Positions 26,559-35,772 of a stretch of 64,000 nt of DNA are shown here, one piece after another. Source of the DNA: Roseomonas sp. GC11 (GTDB taxonomy: Bacteria > Pseudomonadota > Alphaproteobacteria > Acetobacterales > Acetobacteraceae); NCBI RefSeq assembly GCF_024437745.1, contig NZ_JANFNY010000013.1, forward strand, positions 1 through 64,000. The letters run 5' to 3'. The notes beneath the pieces were generated by a model, which saw nothing but the letters and a program-made list of their open reading frames with translations, made no database searches and had not been told where the DNA came from. Position numbers and translations under genes: made by a program. The first letter of the stretch is position 1; the number at the start of each line of letters is the position of its first letter.

Positions 26559-27236
26559 ATGGACAGCGCCACCCCCCAGCCCTCCCTCTCCGACCGCGCG
26601 CGCGCGGCGCTGGAAAACCTCATCCTCTCGGGCGAGCTGGCGCCGGGCAGCCGGTTGAATGAAGTGGCCCTGGCCGCCCGGCTCGGCCTCTCGCGCGGGC
26701 CGCTGCGCGAGGCGCTGCGCGCGCTGGAGCGGGACGGGCTGGTCACCGCCGGCCCCGCCGGCCAGGGCATGAGCGTCCGCCGGCCGGACCCCGTGGAACT
26801 GGCCGAGCTCTACGACATGCGCGCCCTGCTCCAGGGCTTCATCCTCGCCCGGCTGGCGGAGCGGCAGGCCGCCGGCACCCTGCCCGCCGCGCTGCTGCAA
26901 CGCCTCGCGGCCCAGGTGGCGGCGATGGACGCGGCCGCCACGGCGGGGGATGCCGCCGGCTATTACGCGCTCAACCTCGCCTTTCATGAGGCGCTCCGGG
27001 AAGCCGCCGGGCACCAGCGCGCCGCCACGCTCTACGGGCTGCTGCTGAAGGAAAGCCATCTGGCGCGGCAGCGCTCCCTCACCCGCCCGGAGCGGATGCG
27101 CGAGAGCAATGCCGAGCACGCCGCCATGCTCGCCGCCATCACCGCCGGGGATGCGCCCCGCGCCCGCGCCCTGGGGGAAGCCCATGTCGCCCTGGGGGGG
27201 AAGCGGCGGTGGTTGGAGTCACTGGCGGACGGATAG
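26559..27236 (+). CDS. GntR-family transcriptional regulator (FCD type)
   Basis: This 225-residue protein has a winged helix (ENLILSGELAPGSRLNEVALAARLGLSRGPLREALR spans about residues 19-55) and a C-terminal FCD ligand domain (LYDMRALLQGFI, NLAFHEALREAAGH). It probably represses the divergent CoA-transferase/hydratase operon through the 21-bp palindrome 43 bases before its start. Confidence 0.9.
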   Translation: MDSATPQPSLSDRARAALENLILSGELAPGSRLNEVALAARLGLSRGPLREALRALERDGLVTAGPAGQGMSVRRPDPVELAELYDMRALLQGFILARLAERQAAGTLPAALLQRLAAQVAAMDAAATAGDAAGYYALNLAFHEALREAAGHQRAATLYGLLLKESHLARQRSLTRPERMRESNAEHAAMLAAITAGDAPRARALGEAHVALGGKRRWLESLADG

Positions 27237-27248
27237 AGAAAAAGAAGG

Positions 27249-27282
27249 GTTCTTTTTTGGAAAAAAGAACCAAAAAACTTTT
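27249..27282 (-). repeat. Dispersed hairpin repeat, type A (inverted)
   Basis: GTTCTTTTTT (27249-27258) and AAAAAAGAAC (27261-27270) are followed by CAAAAAACTTTT. It lies between convergent GntR and CocE-type genes. The GC-rich palindrome found at other copies is absent. Confidence 0.8.
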
Positions 27283-27306
27283 ACAGTAAAATATAATTTT
27301 AGAAGA

Positions 27307-29121
27307 TTATGCGAGCACGGGCAGGATCACCTGGGAGGGGTGCGCGGCATCGACGCACAGCGTGTTCTCCGCCACCCGCATCCGCCGCCACGCCCCCTCC
27401 AGCTCATAGGTCTGGGGGTTGAGGTCGTAATGCGGGAACTCGCTGGACGCGATGTCCAGCCGCAGCCGGTGCCCGGCCTTGAACAGATTGGCCGTCGGGA
27501 ACAGCTCGACAGTGATCCTCTCCACCTGGCCCGGCACCATCGGCACGGGGGTGGCGGGGTCGCGCCGGTAGCGCAGGCGCAGGATGCCCTCGCACAGATT
27601 CATCGCGAAGCCATGCGGGTAGTCGGTACTGGGCGGGTGCACATCGATCAGCTTCGCGGTGATGTCGGTGTCCGGCGCATCCGAGGCCACGTAAAGCACG
27701 GCGGTGACAGGGCCGATCACGGTGAGGTCGCGCGCCAGCGGCGCGGTTTCAAAGACCAGCACATCGGCGCGTGAGGCCAGCGGCAGATAAGGCGGGCGAT
27801 GGCCGAACATGCCCTCCCTTTCGCGCTGGTCGTAAGGGCCGCCGCCGAGCAGCGGCTCCATCGAGGTGATGGCGCCGCCAACCGTCGGCACCGGCCGCGC
27901 CGGGTCGGAGAGCCAGCGCAGCGGCGCGGCGCTGCCCGGCGGCGGGGCGGCGTCCAGCCGGCCATCGCCATGCAGGTGCAGCGCGGTGAAGCGCGTGCCC
28001 GGCAGGGGCCAGTCCTCCGCCTCCCGCCAGGAGCCGCCATGCTCCAGCCGGCCCTCGGCATTCTTCCGCCCCGAGCCGCCGCCCATGACGAAGACGCGCA
28101 CGCGCGGCTCCTCCCCCACGCCATTGGCGATGCCCTTCAGCCAGTGGTCGAAGAAGCGGCGGCGGAAGGCGCGCCAGTCCCCGGCCCAGGAATCGATCGT
28201 GGCGGCGGGGCCGAACTCCACCTCGCCAAAGGCCGTCTGGCTGCGGTTGCCATGCGTCCAGGGCCCGAGGATCAGCGAGGGCCGCCCCCGCCCCGCCGCC
28301 CGCAGGCCAAGGAAATTCTCCGTGGCCGTGCGCGGATAGGGGTCGTACCAGGAGGACATGTGGACCATCGGCACATCCGCATAGCGGTCGTGCCAGCCGC
28401 GCGCATAAAGGCCGAGGCGCTGCCAGTTCGGTCCGAATTCCCCCGCCTGCCACTGCTCGAAGAGATAGGCCTCGTAATCGGGCGCGTGGCGCACCGGGGA
28501 ATGGCCGGGCTTCCAGGGGAAGCGGGTGAACCAGCCCGCCAGATCCTCCGCCGCGAAGGCGGCGGCGCGCACCGGGTCCGCCCGCGTCTCCGGGGCGAGG
28601 CGGCCCTGGTTGAAGGCCCATGTGGCCTGCTTCAGTTCGAAGGCGCCGCCGCGCCGGATGCCACCATTCCAGGCATCGGAAAAGCCGCCGGAATCGAGGA
28701 TCTGCGCGGCGAGGCCGGGCGGGGCGAGGCAGCCCATCGCCGCCTGGGTATGCGCGGCGTAGGACAGGCCCATGGTGCCGATCCGCCCATTGCACCAGGG
28801 CTGGGCGACGAGCCAGGCACAGCAGTCATAGCCATCCGCGCCATCGGCCAGGTATTTCTCGAACTGGCCCTCGCTGCCGTAGCGGCCCCGGCAATCCTGG
28901 TAGACGACGGCATAGCCGGCCTCGGTGAAGCCGGCGGCGATCGCCTCGCGCGAAGCCGGGCGTGGATCGGCCGCCGTGCGCTCGGAGCGCGAGGCCTCGC
29001 GCTTGCCATAAGGCGTGCGCTCCAGAATGACGGGGAAAGGCCCGGCGCCTTCGGGCAGATAGACATCGGTGGCCAGCCGCACGCCGTCGCGGCAGGGGAT
29101 CATGTGCTCGGTGCGTCGCAT
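27307..29121 (-). CDS. CocE/NonD-family hydrolase (X-Pro peptidase S15 fold)
   Basis: This 604-residue protein has an alpha/beta hydrolase core with the nucleophile Ser120 in GTMGLSYAAHT, the YQDCRGRYGSEG segment typical of CocE-like esterases, and a C-terminal beta-rich domain (about 390-604). Family members cut acyl esters or X-Pro peptides; activity here is unknown. No signal peptide. It is divergent from an aromatic-acid transporter, and the 29122-29351 gap has an AT-rich TTGTATAAAT stretch at 29241. Confidence 0.9.
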   Translation of the reverse strand: MRRTEHMIPCRDGVRLATDVYLPEGAGPFPVILERTPYGKREASRSERTAADPRPASREAIAAGFTEAGYAVVYQDCRGRYGSEGQFEKYLADGADGYDCCAWLVAQPWCNGRIGTMGLSYAAHTQAAMGCLAPPGLAAQILDSGGFSDAWNGGIRRGGAFELKQATWAFNQGRLAPETRADPVRAAAFAAEDLAGWFTRFPWKPGHSPVRHAPDYEAYLFEQWQAGEFGPNWQRLGLYARGWHDRYADVPMVHMSSWYDPYPRTATENFLGLRAAGRGRPSLILGPWTHGNRSQTAFGEVEFGPAATIDSWAGDWRAFRRRFFDHWLKGIANGVGEEPRVRVFVMGGGSGRKNAEGRLEHGGSWREAEDWPLPGTRFTALHLHGDGRLDAAPPPGSAAPLRWLSDPARPVPTVGGAITSMEPLLGGGPYDQREREGMFGHRPPYLPLASRADVLVFETAPLARDLTVIGPVTAVLYVASDAPDTDITAKLIDVHPPSTDYPHGFAMNLCEGILRLRYRRDPATPVPMVPGQVERITVELFPTANLFKAGHRLRLDIASSEFPHYDLNPQTYELEGAWRRMRVAENTLCVDAAHPSQVILPVLA

Positions 29122-29351
29122 GGCGGGGCGTCCGTCCTGGCTGGGGCATCCGCGGCCGGGGCAAGGGCTGCGGGGCGGGAGAGATCTACGCCCGCGCCGC
29201 CGCCCGAGCTATGCCGGGAAGCTATGAGTGGCCGGGAAATTTGTATAAATCGCCGCGCCCCCCGGCACGCTACATGGCTGCCATCTGGCCACGGCATGCG
29301 CCTCCCCCCATGCGGGAAGGCGCGGGAACGGGCCGTGTGGGAGAAGCATCC

Positions 29352-30710
29352 ATGGAAGTGGGACGGCACCTGGAGATCCAGGGCTTCGTCGACACCAGGC
29401 CGTTCTCGGCGCTGCAGAAGCTGGTTTTCGTCCTGTGCTTCTGCATCGTCCTGCTCGACGGTTTCGACACGGCGATGATCGGTTTCGTCGCGCCCTCGCT
29501 GGTGAAGGAATGGGGCATCGCGCGCCCCGCCCTGGCGCCGGTGCTGAGCGCCGCGCTGTTCGGCCTCGCCTGCGGCGCGCTGCTGTCGGGCCCCGTGGCG
29601 GACCGCATCGGGCGGCGGATGATCCTCATCCTGGCCGTCGGCATCTTCGGCCTCGCCAGCCTGCTCAGCGCCTGGTCGGGCACGATTGAGCATCTCGTCC
29701 TCTGGCGCTTCATCACCGGCGTCGGCCTCGGCGCGGCGATGCCGAACGCGGCGACGCTGATGAGCGAGTATGCGCCCCGCCCGCGCCGCGCCTTCATCGT
29801 CAATTCGATGTTCTGCGGCTTCCCGCTGGGCAGCGCGCTGGGCGGCTTCCTGGCGGCCTGGATGATCCCGCAATGGGGCTGGCGCAGCGTCTTCGTGCTG
29901 GGCGGGGTGGCGCCGCTCGCGCTGGTGCTCGTCATGATCGCCGCGCTGCCGGAATCCATCCGCTACATGGTGCTGAAGCAGAAGCCGGCGGAGGCCATCC
30001 GCGCCATCCTCGGCCGTATCGGGCCCGAGGCGCGGCAGGCCACGCGCTTCGTCCTCGCCGAGGCCGGGCCCGCCGCCTCGGGCGGCATCCGCCTCGTGCT
30101 GTCGCGCCGCTACGCGCTCGGCTCGGTCTCGCTCTGGCTGGCCTATTTCATGGGGCTGGTCATCATCTACGCGCTGGTCAACTGGATGCCCGTGCTGTTC
30201 GGCGATGCCGGGATGCAGCCGGCGACGGCGGCGATGGTGGCGGCGCTGTTCCAGCTCGGCGGCATCGGCGCCATCTTCGTCGGCTGGCTGATGGACCGTT
30301 TCAACCCCAACCGCATCGTCGCCGCGGGCTTCGCCCTGGCGGCTGCGGCGGTGGCCGTGGTGGGCATGGTCACCGGCCATCTCACGCTGCTGGTCTGCGC
30401 CGTTTTCTCGGCCGGCACGCTGGTGAACGCGGCGCAGTCCTCGCTGCCGGCCCTCGCCGCGGAATTCTACCCCACCGAGGGCCGCGCCACGGGGGTGAGC
30501 TGGATGCTGGGCCTCGGGCGCTTCGGCGGCATCGCCGGCTCCTTCCTGGTGGCCGAGCTGGCGCGGGCGCAGATGTCGCTGACCGGTATTTTCTGGGTGG
30601 TCGCCATTCCCGGCCTGATCGCGGGAAGTGCCCTGCTGGCCAAGCAATTCTTCTATCCGGCGGGCGGCGCCCCGGCAGCGCCACGGCAGGTCGCCGCCAC
30701 GGGTTCCTGA
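29352..30710 (+). CDS. MFS aromatic acid:H+ symporter family (PcaK/AAHS-like)
   Basis: This 452-residue, 12-segment transporter has the AAHS signature LLDGFDTAMIGFVAPSL in TM1 and ADRIGRRMILI in the first loop. AAHS carriers import 4-hydroxybenzoate, protocatechuate and similar acids. The ATG at 29352 was chosen; the open frame upstream lacks transporter features. The next gene encodes a tannase/feruloyl-esterase lipoprotein, so uptake of the acid it releases is plausible. Confidence 0.88.
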   Translation: MEVGRHLEIQGFVDTRPFSALQKLVFVLCFCIVLLDGFDTAMIGFVAPSLVKEWGIARPALAPVLSAALFGLACGALLSGPVADRIGRRMILILAVGIFGLASLLSAWSGTIEHLVLWRFITGVGLGAAMPNAATLMSEYAPRPRRAFIVNSMFCGFPLGSALGGFLAAWMIPQWGWRSVFVLGGVAPLALVLVMIAALPESIRYMVLKQKPAEAIRAILGRIGPEARQATRFVLAEAGPAASGGIRLVLSRRYALGSVSLWLAYFMGLVIIYALVNWMPVLFGDAGMQPATAAMVAALFQLGGIGAIFVGWLMDRFNPNRIVAAGFALAAAAVAVVGMVTGHLTLLVCAVFSAGTLVNAAQSSLPALAAEFYPTEGRATGVSWMLGLGRFGGIAGSFLVAELARAQMSLTGIFWVVAIPGLIAGSALLAKQFFYPAGGAPAAPRQVAATGS

Positions 30711-30848
30711 GCAGGACTGCAATGAAGACAAGGCCCGCCGCGCCGGCCGGCCTTGTGCAAGCAAGTGTTACGGCGGCTTCAGCCCGCCACGGGCGGCATG
30801 CTAAGGCGCGGCCCCCATCCCACCCACCGTCTTTCCAGGGTGCGCAAC

Positions 30849-32735
30849 ATGCCTTTCCTGAACTGGGGAATCCGGCGCCTCGCGCCGTTTCTCCTCCTCC
30901 CGTCCCTGCTGGCCTGCGCGCCGCCGGCGCCCGCCGCCAGCGCCTCTGCCAGCGCCAACGTGCAGGTCACGCCGCCCATCGCCGATCTCGCGGTGCTCAC
31001 GCCGCAGCAGGGCTGCGCCGCGCTGGGGCAGGTGGATCTCACCGGTATCGGCGGCGCCGGCAGCCATGTCGCCACGGTGAGCGAGGCACTGCGCGATGGC
31101 GTCGCGGTCTGCGCGGTGCAGGGCGTGCTGGCGCCCGCCATCGGCTTCCAGGTGACGCTGCCGCTGCGCAGCTGGACGCAGCGCTATCTGCAGATCGGCT
31201 GTGGCGGCCTCTGTGGCCGGGCTGGCACGATGGTGGGTGCCGCCGATGGCTGCGCGACCCTTCAGGCCGGCGGCTTCGTCATCGCCGCCACGGATATGGG
31301 GCACCAGGGCAATGACAGCGCCTTTGGCCGCGACCCGCAGCAGCGCGCCGATTTCGCCTGGCGCGCCCAGCACCTGACGGCCCTGGCGGCGAAGCAGATC
31401 ACCGCCGCCTTCTATGGCCGTGGCCCGGCCTATTCCTATTTCAGCGGCTGCTCCGATGGCGGGCGCGAGGCGCTGATGGAGGCGCAGCGCTTCCCGGAGG
31501 ATTTCGACGGCATCATCGCCGGCGCCGCCGCGCTGAACTTCCAGCTGCAGAACGCCATTTTCCACGCCTGGCAGGCGCGCGCCAATACCGGCGCCGATGG
31601 CAAGCCCATCCTGACCGCCGCGCGGCTGCCGGTGCTGCACAGGGCCGTGCTGGCGCAATGCGATGCGCTGGACGGGCAGGAGGACGGGCTGGTCTCCGCC
31701 CCCGCGCTCTGCCATGTCGATCCCACCCTGCTGCTCTGCCCGCCGGGGCAGCGCCAGGGGGACAACACCTGCCTGACCGCCGCCGAGGCCGAGGTGGCGC
31801 GCAAATTCTACGAAGGCCCGCGCGACCCCGCGACGGGGCAGCGCCTGACGGTCGGCGGCCCGCTGCCGGGCTCGGAACTCGCCTGGGCGGGGGTCTATGT
31901 GCCGGTCTCGGCCGAACGGCCCTTCACGATGAGCCCGATGATTTCCCTCGGCGTGCTGCGCGACCTCGCCTTTGAGGTGAACCCGCCGGCGGGCTTCCAG
32001 CTCTCCGATCTGCGCTTCGACCGCGCCACCTTCGACCGGCTGCGCCCGCGCCATGCGCTGTATGACGCGACCAACCCGGATCTCTCCGCCTTCGCCGCGC
32101 GGGGCGGCAAGCTGATCCTCTGGCACGGCCTCGCGGACCCGCATATCTCGCCGCTCAACAGCATCGCCTATCATCAGGCGCTGCGCGGCTTCCTGGGCGA
32201 GGAGAAGGCGGAGGGCTTCGAGCGGCTCTATCTGCTGCCCGGCGTCTACCACTGCTCGGGTGGGGAGGGGCCGAGCCTGCTCGACCTGCTGACCCCGATG
32301 ATGGCCTGGGTGGAGCGCGGGCAGGCGCCGGATGCCCTCGTCACGCGGCAGGCGCAGCCCGGCCAGCGCAACAGCTTCGGCCAGCCGGGGGGGATGCCGG
32401 GCGGCCCGGGCGGCGCGCCTCCGGCCGGGCCGCCGCCCCAGGGCATGGCGGGCGGGATGATGCCGCCGCCTCCGGGCCGGCCCAGTGGCATGATTCACAG
32501 TGGCATGATGGGCCAGCCCCCCGCCGGCCTGCCGCCACAGGGCGCCCCGGATATGGCCGTGGCGCCGGACCGGACGCGGCCAGTCTATCCCTATCCCTTC
32601 GTCGCCGCCCATGACGGGCGGAGGGACGTCAACAGCGCCGCCAGCTACCACCGCGGCCCGCCGCTCGGCGCCGTCACCCTGCCGGACTGGCTGGGCGCAG
32701 CGTTCTTCCGCCCCTACGCCTTCCGCGACCGCTAA
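30849..32735 (+). CDS. Tannase/feruloyl esterase family lipoprotein
   Basis: This 628-residue protein has a signal peptide ending in the lipobox LLAC (Cys23), so it should be membrane-anchored. The tannase fold shows nucleophile Ser202 in GCSDGGREA, Asp430 in GLADPHISP and His468 in GVYHCSGG, and spaced Cys pairs typical of the family. Residues 511-575 are a Gly/Pro/Met-rich low-complexity insert not expected in the family. Role inferred: releasing phenolic acids from esters outside the inner membrane. Confidence 0.88.
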   Translation: MPFLNWGIRRLAPFLLLPSLLACAPPAPAASASASANVQVTPPIADLAVLTPQQGCAALGQVDLTGIGGAGSHVATVSEALRDGVAVCAVQGVLAPAIGFQVTLPLRSWTQRYLQIGCGGLCGRAGTMVGAADGCATLQAGGFVIAATDMGHQGNDSAFGRDPQQRADFAWRAQHLTALAAKQITAAFYGRGPAYSYFSGCSDGGREALMEAQRFPEDFDGIIAGAAALNFQLQNAIFHAWQARANTGADGKPILTAARLPVLHRAVLAQCDALDGQEDGLVSAPALCHVDPTLLLCPPGQRQGDNTCLTAAEAEVARKFYEGPRDPATGQRLTVGGPLPGSELAWAGVYVPVSAERPFTMSPMISLGVLRDLAFEVNPPAGFQLSDLRFDRATFDRLRPRHALYDATNPDLSAFAARGGKLILWHGLADPHISPLNSIAYHQALRGFLGEEKAEGFERLYLLPGVYHCSGGEGPSLLDLLTPMMAWVERGQAPDALVTRQAQPGQRNSFGQPGGMPGGPGGAPPAGPPPQGMAGGMMPPPPGRPSGMIHSGMMGQPPAGLPPQGAPDMAVAPDRTRPVYPYPFVAAHDGRRDVNSAASYHRGPPLGAVTLPDWLGAAFFRPYAFRDR

Positions 32736-32744
32736 GGCCGCGTC

Positions 32745-32806
32745 TTGAGAGGGGCTTTGCCCCTCTCAAACTCTCCCCACCAAAGGCCTGAGGCCTTTGG
32801 AAACCC
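32745..32806 (-). repeat. Double-hairpin repeat, type C (inverted)
   Basis: TTGAGAGGGGC/GCCCCTCTCAA comes first, then CCAAAGGCCT/AGGCCTTTGG, the reverse complement of the copy at 49618 apart from small differences (loop CTTT instead of GAAG region). It lies just after the tannase stop, before a small minus-strand gene. Confidence 0.85.
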
Positions 32807-32869
32807 GTTTTGGGTGGTGGGGGCAGGGGGACTCCTTCTGGCCGGGGCGTTTGCGGGCGAGGTTCCCTC

Positions 32870-33007
32870 TCACCGCCCCGCCAGCCAGGGCAGGCTGGCC
32901 ACCAGCCCCAGCAGGGCGAGGCTGAGCAACGCCGCCAGCCACAGGGCGAGATCCGCATCCCGCCGCCAGCGCCGCAGCCGGTGCCGCCACAACAGGGCGG
33001 GAGGCAT
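32870..33007 (-). CDS. Small membrane protein, 45 residues, 3' of cysI
   Basis: An ATG at 33007, eight bases after the cysI stop, opens a frame for 45 residues ending at 32870. The N-terminus is very basic (RHRLRRWRR), then one hydrophobic helix (LALWLAALLSLALLGLVASL). This looks like a single-pass protein with the N-terminus inside. I do not recognise the family. Co-transcription with cysI is likely from spacing; coding status rests on the peptide pattern alone. Confidence 0.45.
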   Translation of the reverse strand: MPPALLWRHRLRRWRRDADLALWLAALLSLALLGLVASLPWLAGR

Positions 33008-33015
33008 GGCGGCGC

Positions 33016-34728
33016 TCAGGCCGGCACGCCGCGCAGCAGCGCCTGCAACGGCGCCTGCCCGAGGCGAAGGCAGAAATCCCCGAACCCTTCCCCCGCGCCG
33101 CGCTGCCGCGCCCAGGCGGCCAGGGCAGGCTCCAGCGTCTCCGCCACCTCGGCCAGCCGCACCTTGTCGGCCACCGGGAAGGACAGGCGCGTCCCCTCGA
33201 AATCACCGCCCAGATACAGCACGTAAAGGCCCGGGGCGCGGCCCACCACGCCGATCTCCCCGCCATAAGGCCGGGCGCAGCCATTCGGGCAGCCGGTGAT
33301 GCGCAGGCTCAGCCGCTCCCCCGCCAGACCGTGCCGGGCCAGGACGCGCTCCAGATCAGCCACGACCTGCCCCCGCACCCGCTCGCCCTCGGCCAGGGCC
33401 TGGCCGCAGGTGGGCAGCGCCACGCAGGCCAGCGCCCAGCGCGCCAGCGGCGTCAGATCCTCCGCCAGCACCACCCCGCCCTCGCGCAGCAGGGCCTCCA
33501 GCGCGGCGCGGTCGGCCGTGGCGATATTGGTCAGCAGCAGGTCCTGCTGCGGCGTGGCCACGGGGTCGGCGCCGAAGCGGCGGATGGCCTCGCGCAGCAC
33601 CTGCCGCAGCCCGCCGGCGATCCGCCCGGCCGGGATGGGCAGGCCCAGCCACCACCGCCCATCGCCCTGCGGGTGCCAACCCAGCAGCTCCGGCACGGCG
33701 AGCGGCGGCAGCGGCCCCGGCGCCTCCAGCGGGCGGCCGAGATCGGCCGAGAGCCTCTCCCGCACCCATGCCACCCCGCGCTCGGCCACCACGTATTTCA
33801 GCCGGGCATGCTTGCGGTCGGCGCGGTCGCCATGGTCGCGGGCGAGGCGGACCACGGCTTCCGCCACCTCCAGCACCTCGTCCCGGCCGATCCGCGCGAT
33901 GGGGTCGGCGAGGCGCGGATAGGTGGCGGGCTTGTTGTGCGTCATGCCCATGCCACCGCCCACGGTGACGATCCAGCCGGTGACCTCGCCCCCCTCCACC
34001 ACGGCGAGGAAGCCGAGATCATGCGTCAGCAGGTCGGGCGTGTTGTCGCCGGGATGGGCGAGGCCGATCTTGAACTTCCGTGGCAGGTAGGTGGGGCCGT
34101 AGAGCGGCTCCTCCTCCGGCGCGGACCCGGCCGCGCTCTCCTCGTCGAGGAAAATCTGGTGATGGGCGCGGCTGCGCGGCAGCAGGGCGGAGGAGAGGCG
34201 GATGGCCTCCGCCTCCAGCCGCGCCTGCACCGCGTCATGCCGGGGCGCCGGGCTTGTGACGACATTGCGCACCACATCGCCACAGGCGGCGAGCGTCGTC
34301 ATCAGCGCGTGGTTGATGGCGGCGATCAGCGGCTTGACCGCGCCGCGCGCCACGCCGTGGAACTGCACGCCCTGGCGCGTGGTGAGGCGCAGCGTGCCAT
34401 CGCCATGGCGGTCCGCCAGTTCGTCCAGCACCAGCCATTGCGCGGCGGTGAGCCGGCCGGCCGGGCAGCGGACGCGCACCATGAAGCCCCATTCCTTGTC
34501 CAGCCCGGCCTGCTTGCGCGGAGTGGCGGTATCCCGGTCATACTGCTCATAAGTGCCGTGGAATTTCAGCAGCGTGTAGGTTTCTTCCGAAACCCCGCCC
34601 GGCGCCGCCCCCCCTGGCGCTGCCCCGGCCGCCAGCTCCTCGCCGATCCGGCCGCGCAGGCGCTGGCTGCCGGATTTGATGTGCTCGGCGCCGGAAAGCT
34701 TGGGGGAGGCGTCCATGACGGTGTCCAT
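33016..34728 (-). CDS. cysI: Sulfite reductase haemoprotein subunit CysI
   Basis: CysI reduces sulfite to sulfide using sirohaem and a 4Fe-4S cluster. The 570-residue protein has TTRQGVQFHG in the substrate region and cluster ligands in ALPTCGQALAEG and TGCPNGCARPY. An Ala/Gly/Pro insert follows residue 30. No flavoprotein CysJ is in the window, so the electron donor is elsewhere or is a ferredoxin. Divergent from cysH; two ATGs (34728 and 34716) are possible starts. Confidence 0.95.
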   Translation of the reverse strand: MDTVMDASPKLSGAEHIKSGSQRLRGRIGEELAAGAAPGGAAPGGVSEETYTLLKFHGTYEQYDRDTATPRKQAGLDKEWGFMVRVRCPAGRLTAAQWLVLDELADRHGDGTLRLTTRQGVQFHGVARGAVKPLIAAINHALMTTLAACGDVVRNVVTSPAPRHDAVQARLEAEAIRLSSALLPRSRAHHQIFLDEESAAGSAPEEEPLYGPTYLPRKFKIGLAHPGDNTPDLLTHDLGFLAVVEGGEVTGWIVTVGGGMGMTHNKPATYPRLADPIARIGRDEVLEVAEAVVRLARDHGDRADRKHARLKYVVAERGVAWVRERLSADLGRPLEAPGPLPPLAVPELLGWHPQGDGRWWLGLPIPAGRIAGGLRQVLREAIRRFGADPVATPQQDLLLTNIATADRAALEALLREGGVVLAEDLTPLARWALACVALPTCGQALAEGERVRGQVVADLERVLARHGLAGERLSLRITGCPNGCARPYGGEIGVVGRAPGLYVLYLGGDFEGTRLSFPVADKVRLAEVAETLEPALAAWARQRGAGEGFGDFCLRLGQAPLQALLRGVPA

Positions 34729-34868
34729 GCGGGCGGAAAGAGGGGCGGCATTTAAACACTAAAAATTATCGTCATTTCAATCCCCATTTCACGCGCCCTC
34801 ACACCGTTTAGGTCTGGGCCGCGCTGTGGCATGGCGGCAACAGGGGCGCGGCGCGCGTCCCATTTTCA

Positions 34869-34899
34869 CCATAAAAATTGTTGCTTTGTATTTTTATGG
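34869..34899. promoter_or_regulatory. Inverted repeat in the cysI/cysH gap
   Basis: CCATAAAAAT (34869-34878) and ATTTTTATGG (34890-34899) form a perfect 10-bp inverted repeat with an 11-base centre, 45 bases before the cysH start. It stands in an AT-rich part of an otherwise GC-rich region and could be an operator or an mRNA leader hairpin for the sulfate operon. Confidence 0.5.
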
Positions 34900-34944
34900 G
34901 TCTATCTGAGGGTGAATTGCCGCGCAGTCCTGCCCAGGCTCACC

Positions 34945-35772
34945 ATGTCCGACGTCCCCACCATCCCCGGCTGCTGCCCCGCCGCCCCACCCCCCGCCCT
35001 GGATGCGCAGGGGCCGGCGGCGCTGTGCCAGGAGGCGGCATACCAGGAGGCGCAGTGTCTGGCGGCGGAGGCCGAGGCCGCGCTGCGCCCGCGCGATGCG
35101 GCGGGGCGCATCGCCTGGCTGCTGGCGCGCTTCCCCGGCCGGCTGGCGGTGGTCTCCTCCTTCGGGGCGGATTCGGCCGTGCTGCTGCATCTGGTGGCGG
35201 GGCTGGACCCGGCCCTGCCGGTGCTCTTCCTGGAGACGGGGCGGCTCTTCCCGGAAACCCTGGCCTATCGCGACGCGCTGGCGGCGCGGCTCGGCCTGCG
35301 CGGCCTGCGCAGCCTGCGGCCCGATCCGCGGGCGCTGGCGCGGGAGGATGCGCTGGGCGGCCTCTGGGCGGCGGCGCCGGACCGCTGCTGCGCCCTGCGC
35401 AAGGTGGCGCCGCTCGATGCCGCCCTGGCCGGCTTCACCGCCTGGATCAACGGGCGCAAGCGCTTCCAGTCCGCCACCCGCGCGGCCCTGCCCCTGGCCG
35501 AGGCGACGCCCGGCGGCAAGGTGAGCATCGCCCCGCTGGCCGACTGGGACGCGGCGCGGATCGAGGCCTACCGGCGCGCCCATGCCCTGCCGGCGCATCC
35601 GCTGGTGGCGCGCGGCTATCCCTCGATCGGCTGCCAGCCCTGTACCAGCCGCGTCGCCCCCGGCGAGGACCAGCGCGCCGGGCGCTGGCGCGGACAGGAC
35701 AAGACCGAATGCGGCATCCACCGCCCCGCGATGCCGCGCGCTCCCAGCCCGATACGGAAAGATCCCGTCTGA
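34945..35772 (+). CDS. cysH: Adenylylsulfate (APS) reductase CysH, 4Fe-4S type
   Basis: This 275-residue protein has the PP-loop SSFGADSAVLLHL, GRKRFQS, and the catalytic Cys in ECGIH (Cys256). The pairs Cys148/149 and Cys230-x2-Cys233 are the cluster ligands that mark APS reductases rather than cluster-free PAPS reductases. It makes sulfite from APS. The ATG at 34945 was chosen. Its stop overlaps cysD as TGATG. Confidence 0.93.
   Translation: MSDVPTIPGCCPAAPPPALDAQGPAALCQEAAYQEAQCLAAEAEAALRPRDAAGRIAWLLARFPGRLAVVSSFGADSAVLLHLVAGLDPALPVLFLETGRLFPETLAYRDALAARLGLRGLRSLRPDPRALAREDALGGLWAAAPDRCCALRKVAPLDAALAGFTAWINGRKRFQSATRAALPLAEATPGGKVSIAPLADWDAARIEAYRRAHALPAHPLVARGYPSIGCQPCTSRVAPGEDQRAGRWRGQDKTECGIHRPAMPRAPSPIRKDPV

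Noticed and set aside
34878-35771. Long open frame running through cysH in another frame, ahead of cysD
   Set aside because: It is Gly/Ala/Arg-rich and has no domain; only the cysD part from 35772 on is real.
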